Positions 7,255 through 11,005 of a DNA stretch of 11,005 nucleotides are shown in pieces. Position 1 is the first letter of the stretch. Every line of letters starts with the position of its first letter. Source of the stretch: Candidatus Nomurabacteria bacterium (lineage in GTDB: Bacteria; Patescibacteriota; Saccharimonadia; Saccharimonadales; Saccharimonadaceae). The notes beneath the pieces are model-generated. The model was not told the DNA's origin, did no database searches, and saw only the letters and a program-made list of their open reading frames with translations. Location of the stretch: the NCBI GenBank assembly GCA_031264785.1, contig JAISDN010000059.1:1-11005 (forward strand), written 5' to 3'. The translations under genes were made by a program, and so were the position numbers.

Positions 7255-7263
7255 TGGTATGAT
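7255..7263 (+). promoter_or_regulatory. Extended -10 promoter of obg (leaderless)
   Basis: TGG followed by TATGAT (7258-7263), right after the GltS-like stop codon. The obg ATG at 7271 lies 8 nt after the hexamer. No Shine-Dalgarno is present. Confidence 0.65.
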
Positions 7264-7270
7264 TTAGAAT

Positions 7271-8764
7271 ATGAGTTTTGTTGATACAGCTAAAGTTTTT
7301 GTAACAGCCGGTCGCGGCGGCGATGGTGCGGTGTCTTTTCGGCACGAAAAATATGTCGAAAAAGGCGGTCCGGACGGTGGCGACGGCGGCAAGGGCGGCG
7401 ACGTGATTTTTGAAGCCGACCCGAATTTGAATACCTTGACAGCTTTTCGCTATCAGCCAAAATTGGCGGCGGAGGCTGGTGGGCGTGGTTCGAAGCGGGA
7501 TATGCACGGTAAGAATGGCGGGGATTTGATTGTTAAGGTTCCTGTGGGGACGGTAGTTAGGAAGTCTGGAGCTGTTTCTAAACCATCGGCTCGGTCCAAG
7601 CGATCTGAGCCGGACGACATCCCCATGCCTGATAAATCAGGCGGGGACCCTGTCGTTCGGTCAGCTCCATTGGCCTCTCGCGCGCAGGATAATGGTTTAG
7701 AAACAGCTACGGACTTCCTTGCGGACTCCAAACATAACGCCAGTCATTCCGGGCTTGACCCGGAATCCAGAAATATTATTGTCGACCTAACCGAACCGAA
7801 TCAGCAAGTAGTTGTGGCTCACGGCGGAGATGGCGGCTTTGGGAATGCTCATTTCAAAAGCTCGACTCGTCAAGCGCCGCTGATTGCCGAAAAGGGCGAA
7901 ATGGGTGAGAAGTTTGAGCTGGAACTGGAACTGAAATTATTGGCCGACGTTGGCTTGGTGGGTTTTCCAAACGCCGGCAAATCGACTTTTTTGTCGGTGG
8001 TGACGGCGGCGCGGCCGGAAATTGCTGATTATCCCTTCACAACCCTGTCGCCCAATCTAGGCGTGGCCGACATCGACAGCGATTCGCTGTTGATTGCCGA
8101 TATTCCGGGCATTATTGAGGGCGCCAGTGAGGGCAAGGGGCTCGGCGATGATTTTCTGCGCCATATTGAGCGGACTTATGTGATTTTACACCTGATTGAC
8201 GTGCTGTCGGAGGATGTGGCCGAGCGTTATCAGAAAATCCGCACCGAACTCCGCAAATACAGCCCAGAATTGGCCGAGCGGCCAGAGGTGGTGGCCCTGA
8301 CTAAAATTGATGCAGTTGACGACGAAATCGTCCAAATGCAGGTTAAGGAGTTGAAAAACGTCGTAAATGGCCCTATTTTCGCGATTTCGTCAATAGCGCA
8401 TCGGGATACGGTAGAGGTACTTCGGGCGCTGGTAGCGGCCAAAAAACGCCTTTCTGAGCAAATTGCCGCTCAAAATGCTGCGTCTGAGGAAAAACCGGCC
8501 ACCGCTGTTGTGTCTCTGGACGAGAATCAGCTAAATCAGGCTTGGCGGGTTGAGGCTATTGACGGCATTTTCATCATTACTGGCCCGAAAATCGAAAAAT
8601 TTGCCCGCAAAACCGATTTTGGCAACATCCATTCCCTGAACCGCCTGCGTGACATTATGCGCAAAACCGGTATCACCCACGACCTCGAACGGCGGGGTGC
8701 GACCGGCCACAGCTTGGTTCGTATTGGCGATCAAGAATTTAGTCTTTTGGAACAAAAAGTTTAA
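7271..8764 (+). CDS. obg: Obg GTPase (ribosome assembly), with large in-frame insertion
   Basis: Obg/CgtA is an essential GTPase that binds the 50S subunit and links ribosome maturation to growth state. The glycine-rich Obg domain fills residues 1-215 (GGDGA, KGGPDGGDGGKGGDV, GGDGGFGNAHF). The G domain follows: P-loop GFPNAGKST (231-239), switch TT (257-258), DIPG (277-280) and TKID (344-347). A C-terminal OCT-type domain (about 425-497; WRVEAIDGIFIITGP, FARKTDF, RGATGHSLVRIGD) ends the protein. The 497 residues exceed typical Obg (about 420-430) largely because residues about 98-168 are inserted in a loop of the Obg domain, between VPVGTVVRKS and IIVDL. The insert is encoded by a 159-bp palindrome plus a 28-bp hairpin unit and has no stop codon. 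The GTPase motifs are intact. The ATG follows a -10 box by 8 nt. Confidence 0.96.
   Translation: MSFVDTAKVFVTAGRGGDGAVSFRHEKYVEKGGPDGGDGGKGGDVIFEADPNLNTLTAFRYQPKLAAEAGGRGSKRDMHGKNGGDLIVKVPVGTVVRKSGAVSKPSARSKRSEPDDIPMPDKSGGDPVVRSAPLASRAQDNGLETATDFLADSKHNASHSGLDPESRNIIVDLTEPNQQVVVAHGGDGGFGNAHFKSSTRQAPLIAEKGEMGEKFELELELKLLADVGLVGFPNAGKSTFLSVVTAARPEIADYPFTTLSPNLGVADIDSDSLLIADIPGIIEGASEGKGLGDDFLRHIERTYVILHLIDVLSEDVAERYQKIRTELRKYSPELAERPEVVALTKIDAVDDEIVQMQVKELKNVVNGPIFAISSIAHRDTVEVLRALVAAKKRLSEQIAAQNAASEEKPATAVVSLDENQLNQAWRVEAIDGIFIITGPKIEKFARKTDFGNIHSLNRLRDIMRKTGITHDLERRGATGHSLVRIGDQEFSLLEQKV
7560..7718 (+). repeat. 159-bp palindromic element inserted in frame in obg
   Basis: The outer arms 7560-7586 and 7692-7718 are 27 nt each and complementary at 25 of 27 positions, including a perfect 17-bp block. 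The pairing continues inward imperfectly, for example around 7603-7619 with 7651-7667, to a tip hairpin CCTGAT (7628-7633) / ATCAGG (7636-7641) flanked by CCCC and GGGG. The length is exactly 53 codons and the frame stays open. No target-site duplication is visible. Confidence 0.88.
7743..7770 (+). repeat. 28-bp hairpin unit inside obg
   Basis: Arms ATTCCGGG and CCCGGAAT pair perfectly around a CTTGA loop, with flanking GTC and CCAG. It lies 24 bp after the large palindrome and supplies residues about HSGLDPESR. Related copies occur at 4919-4937, 10487-10515 and 10525-10552. Confidence 0.88.
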
Positions 8765-8803
8765 AAAATACCGCAAAAAGGGCTTTTCCGCCCAAAAAGC
8801 TTA

Positions 8804-8812
8804 TGATATACT
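8804..8812 (+). promoter_or_regulatory. Extended -10 promoter of second lectin-fold paralog
   Basis: TGA followed by TATACT (8807-8812). Expected transcription start is near 8819-8820, giving a leader of about 25 nt that carries GGAGGA. A weak TTTTCC lies at the -35 position. Confidence 0.6.
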
Positions 8813-8819
8813 AAACACA

Positions 8820-8870
8820 ATGTCTAAATATTACGGAGGAAGTTGTGTTAAAGTATATCGAACGTGTTAA
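8820..8870 (+). CDS. Possible leaderless 16-codon upstream ORF
   Basis: An ATG 8 nt after the -10 hexamer opens MSKYYGGSCVKVYRTC and stops at 8868-8870. It spans the Shine-Dalgarno and the GTG start of the main gene in another frame. By the window's own leaderless rule this ATG would sit at the mRNA 5' end. It may regulate translation of the downstream gene, or be chance: the first paralog has no equivalent. Confidence 0.3.
   Translation: MSKYYGGSCVKVYRTC
8835..8840 (+). promoter_or_regulatory. Shine-Dalgarno GGAGGA for GTG 8845
   Basis: GGAGGA lies with its GGAGG core five bases before the GTG at 8845, near-ideal spacing. Together with the first paralog, this makes the lectin-fold genes the only rightward genes here with strong ribosome-binding sites. 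Confidence 0.75.
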
Positions 8871-10479
8871 AAGTAATAGAAATAATAAGGTTATTATTTT
8901 CGTTATTATGGCTATAGTGGCTGTTCTTTTAATACTGTTATTCTCCTACCTCAAAGCCCATATGAAAGGCACTGTAAGCTCCGCTTGTTGGGTGAAGGCT
9001 ATTGGTCCAGCCTATGATTATCCCGATGCTGATTCTTACCAAGCTGCCCTGAAGGAGCAGGTTGGCGGGGCTAGTGCTTCCGATTTCATCATAGACATCG
9101 ACGCTAATATGATCCCTGTAAAACAGGGCGCTTCCACCCAAGACTGCGATCCGGATCGTTATGGCACGGCTGATGCCCACGGCGCCGACGCGGATTGGTG
9201 TAATTATGACCTTTCCAAGTGGTGCAACGCCGTCACCATCAGCCAAAGGGCTTATTATAATTATAAAAACGACCCGATCGGCTCGCCGATTATGGAGGAC
9301 GATATTCAAGGTTATTTTGTTTATATACCGCGCTATGCTTACCAAGTTATGCGTTATTCGGCGCTAAACAATACGCCGGTGGATTTTCAAGCTTTTAATA
9401 TTGCTTTCCAAAACAAAACTGATCCCAAATATATCCCTCACGACGAAGGGCAACACAGTTCTTCTTATGACTATAGGACTGGTTGGGACGATGAGTGGGA
9501 TAGGGCTCCTAACTTGTGCAACCAAAGCAGTAATAGTCTGCCGGATCCGCAATATAAGGACGAATCTTGTTGGGCCACCCATCCGGCGTTTACTTTTGGC
9601 AAGACGGAATTAAATGGCATTTGGGTGGGGAAGTTCGAAACATCAGGCGGCACTGCTGTCTTGCCCAATCAATATTCTTATATAAATGAAGATGTTGGCG
9701 TTCTCTTTAGCGCCAGTATCAATATGTCTCAAAATCCCGATGGAGCAGCCGGTGGAAATGATAGAATCGCTAAAAACGCTGGGCGAAATGATCACGACCT
9801 GTCTAATAAAACCCAAAGCCGGATGGCCAAAAATTCCGATTGGGGTGCGGTGGCTTATTTGGCGACTTCGGATTATGGCCGGTGGGGCGCGGCCGGCGGG
9901 AATGAAGTTTGGATTAATAGCAGTTTAGAGAGAGATGCTACTGGTTGTGCTGGTGATTCGGTGTCGGCCGAGATGTCGTATTCGTGCAATAAATATGACA
10001 CTAACACTGGGGTTCATGCTTCTACTACGGACAACATTTACGGTATTTATGATATGGCTGGCGGGACGACTGAGCTGACGTTGTCTAATAGGGGTGCGAT
10101 TGCTAATACGAACTTTATGGCCACTATGCCACAGACTCGTTATATGAATATATATTACGTCGGCCCGTTTAAGATAAGGCCAAGTCGCAGCGCTTCGTCG
10201 AACGAAAGTTTTTATAATTTTGACGTTTGTGATTTTAAGCTTTGTGGCGGGCAGGCTAATTACGAAACTACCACTGTCCAATCGGTTTCGTCATATAGTG
10301 AATCTTGGGCTGCGGATTCGTCGAGGTTTGTCGATTCAAATATGTGGCAATTACGGGGCGGCCACTACGCCGCTGAAGATTCGGCTGGGCTGTTTGCGTC
10401 TATAGAAGGCAGCGACGGCGAAGGCTTTACCGGGTTGACGCTTCCGTTTGCTTTTAGGGCGGTTTTGAGCGAGTTTTAG
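8845..10479 (+). CDS. Membrane-anchored C-type-lectin/FGE-fold surface protein (paralog 2)
   Basis: A 544-residue paralog of the protein encoded at 940-2358. The basic N-terminus is followed by a strong hydrophobic segment (about 15-36) with no clear cleavage site, so it is probably an anchored type II protein where paralog 1 is secreted. Shared blocks in the same order are DIDANMIPV, YFVYIPRYAYQ, WATHPAFTFG, ELNGIWVGKFE, the MSQNPDGAAGGN block, KNSDWGAVAYLATSDYGR, CAGDSVSAE, GVHASTTDNIYG, NIYGIYDMAGG (397-407), MPQTRYMNIYYVGPF, CDFKLCGGQANYETT, RGG (504-506) and terminal FRAVLSEF. It has extra cysteines and an insertion (about residues 200-245). Divergence is greatest at the N-terminus and between RGG and FRAVL. 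The fold call rests on FGE-like motifs; likely function is surface recognition or adhesion (inference). The GTG start has a near-ideal Shine-Dalgarno. Confidence 0.75.
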   Translation: MLKYIERVKSNRNNKVIIFVIMAIVAVLLILLFSYLKAHMKGTVSSACWVKAIGPAYDYPDADSYQAALKEQVGGASASDFIIDIDANMIPVKQGASTQDCDPDRYGTADAHGADADWCNYDLSKWCNAVTISQRAYYNYKNDPIGSPIMEDDIQGYFVYIPRYAYQVMRYSALNNTPVDFQAFNIAFQNKTDPKYIPHDEGQHSSSYDYRTGWDDEWDRAPNLCNQSSNSLPDPQYKDESCWATHPAFTFGKTELNGIWVGKFETSGGTAVLPNQYSYINEDVGVLFSASINMSQNPDGAAGGNDRIAKNAGRNDHDLSNKTQSRMAKNSDWGAVAYLATSDYGRWGAAGGNEVWINSSLERDATGCAGDSVSAEMSYSCNKYDTNTGVHASTTDNIYGIYDMAGGTTELTLSNRGAIANTNFMATMPQTRYMNIYYVGPFKIRPSRSASSNESFYNFDVCDFKLCGGQANYETTTVQSVSSYSESWAADSSRFVDSNMWQLRGGHYAAEDSAGLFASIEGSDGEGFTGLTLPFAFRAVLSEF

Positions 10480-10486
10480 GCTCTCT

Positions 10487-10552
10487 GTCATTCCGGCCTA
10501 CGAGCCGGAATCTAGGTTTTATTTCTGGATGCCGAATCAAGTCCGGCATGAC
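10487..10552 (+). repeat. Inverted pair of hairpin repeat units, possible terminator
   Basis: Unit 1 (10487-10515) has arms ATTCCGGC/GCCGGAAT around CTACGA. Unit 2 (10525-10552) is the same family on the opposite strand, with arms ATGCCG/CGGCAT. The outer ends of the pair also complement each other at 9 of 10 positions (10487-10496 with 10543-10552). The first hairpin is followed after a few bases by TTTTATTT, so it may also end transcription of the preceding gene. Confidence 0.75.
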
Positions 10553-10573
10553 GGGCAATAATGATTGTGGTTG

Positions 10574-10582
10574 TGGTATAAT
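10574..10582 (+). promoter_or_regulatory. Extended -10 promoter of last gene (leaderless)
   Basis: TGG followed by TATAAT (10577-10582). The ATG at 10589 begins 7 nt after the hexamer. No convincing -35 or Shine-Dalgarno is seen. Confidence 0.7.
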
Positions 10583-10588
10583 TGGGTT

Positions 10589-11005
10589 ATGAAAAACTTT
10601 GAGCCGAGTTATGAAACTGTGGGCGACGTGCCTTGGATTGACAATTATGTTGAGACCAATCGTGATATTACGGCGCGGCAAAAAGAGCGCAGTCGTCGTC
10701 GTCGACAGCGCAAGGCTCGGAATAATTTTTTGCGACCGATTAAAAAAGTCGCGCTTTTTATGAGCGTGGTGGCTTTGTCGGCGGTTTTGATTTTTAATGC
10801 TCACAGTGTTAGCGCCGAAGATGCGCTCGCCAAACAGCTGCCAAAACCAGCCAACGAAAATCCCGAAACCGACAATGAGGTTAAGCCGGTGAGTATAAAT
10901 ATGGGCGAAAAAGTTGCTAAAGTGACTATTGAAAATGAGGCTGAGCCAGACGAAATCGAAGTCGCTGAAGAAGCTCAAACCGAAAACCCGTTTGGTTATT
11001 CGCCA
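10589..11005 (+). CDS. N-terminal part of an unrecognised membrane-anchored or secreted protein
   Basis: An open frame of 139 codons runs to the window edge, so the C-terminus is missing. The first 50 residues are cytoplasmic in character: MKNFEPSYETVGDVPW, then a strongly basic patch (30-43) rich in arginine. One hydrophobic segment follows (53-71) with a possible signal-peptidase site after HSVSA (76). The exported part seen so far is acidic and proline/glutamate-rich, like a low-complexity linker leading to a domain outside the window. I do not recognise a family. Such a layout often leads to peptidoglycan-binding or hydrolase domains in envelope proteins, but nothing in this fragment shows it. 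The start is supported by TATAAT 7 nt upstream. Confidence 0.75.
   Translation, partial: MKNFEPSYETVGDVPWIDNYVETNRDITARQKERSRRRRQRKARNNFLRPIKKVALFMSVVALSAVLIFNAHSVSAEDALAKQLPKPANENPETDNEVKPVSINMGEKVAKVTIENEAEPDEIEVAEEAQTENPFGYSP

Noticed and set aside
7560..7774. Intein or self-splicing intron in obg
   Set aside because: The insert is about 70 codons with no intein splicing motifs, too short for a group I or II intron, and palindromic throughout; a palindromic repeat fits better.
8775..8800. GGGC/GCCC hairpin after obg as a terminator
   Set aside because: The stem is only 4 bp and on the plus strand is followed by A residues, not T. The minus strand has a T run but no gene to terminate.
10454..10978. 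174-codon minus-strand open frame at the right end
   Set aside because: It runs through the hairpin repeat pair and opposite an open plus-strand frame that has its own -10 box; no family motif is seen.
1..11005. CRISPR array, prophage, transposase or reverse transcriptase in the window
   Set aside because: No evenly spaced direct repeats, and no phage, transposase or reverse-transcriptase motifs in any frame examined.

Overview
The window looks like chromosome from a small-genome Candidate Phyla Radiation bacterium, most likely Saccharibacteria (TM7) or a close relative. That assignment is inference. It rests on tight packing, very short gene spacers, moderate GC, small surface-protein paralogs, a MurF-like ligase without its usual first domain, and an rpfB-like gene beside ksgA, as in Gram-positive bacteria. 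UGA acts as a normal stop (rpfB-like gene, 4908-4910), so the Gracilibacteria/Absconditabacteria recoding does not apply.

Layout. At the left edge a tRNA-Ala(CGC) runs leftward, with a possible gene start just beyond it (1-20). Everything else runs rightward: a VTT/DedA-like membrane protein (140-874), a secreted C-type-lectin/FGE-fold protein (940-2358), a MurF-like ligase (2388-3668), an RpfB-like cell-wall lytic protein (3687-4910), ksgA/rsmA (4912-5844), a GltS-type transporter (5847-7253), obg (7271-8764), a second lectin/FGE-fold paralog anchored by a membrane segment (8845-10479), and the N-terminus of an unrecognised membrane-anchored protein (10589 to the edge). The themes are cell-envelope building and remodelling (MurF-like, RpfB-like), ribosome assembly (KsgA for 30S, Obg for 50S), transport, and surface display.

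Two signals stand out. First, six genes carry an extended -10 promoter (TGN plus a TATAAT-like hexamer) ending exactly 7 or 8 nt before the start codon, so their mRNAs should begin at or within a base of the start codon (leaderless). This rule also fixes GTG starts for the RpfB-like and GltS-like genes. The two lectin-fold paralogs differ: each has a short leader with a strong GGAGG Shine-Dalgarno. Second, palindromic DNA is embedded in frame inside two core genes. obg carries a 159-bp near-complete palindrome plus a 28-bp hairpin unit. ksgA carries an 89-bp palindromic core in a roughly 50-residue insertion, and a fragment of the same 28-bp unit at its N-terminus, read in the same frame to give LDPESR. 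Two more copies of the unit lie inverted after the second paralog. The pattern resembles the Rickettsia palindromic elements that invade coding genes.
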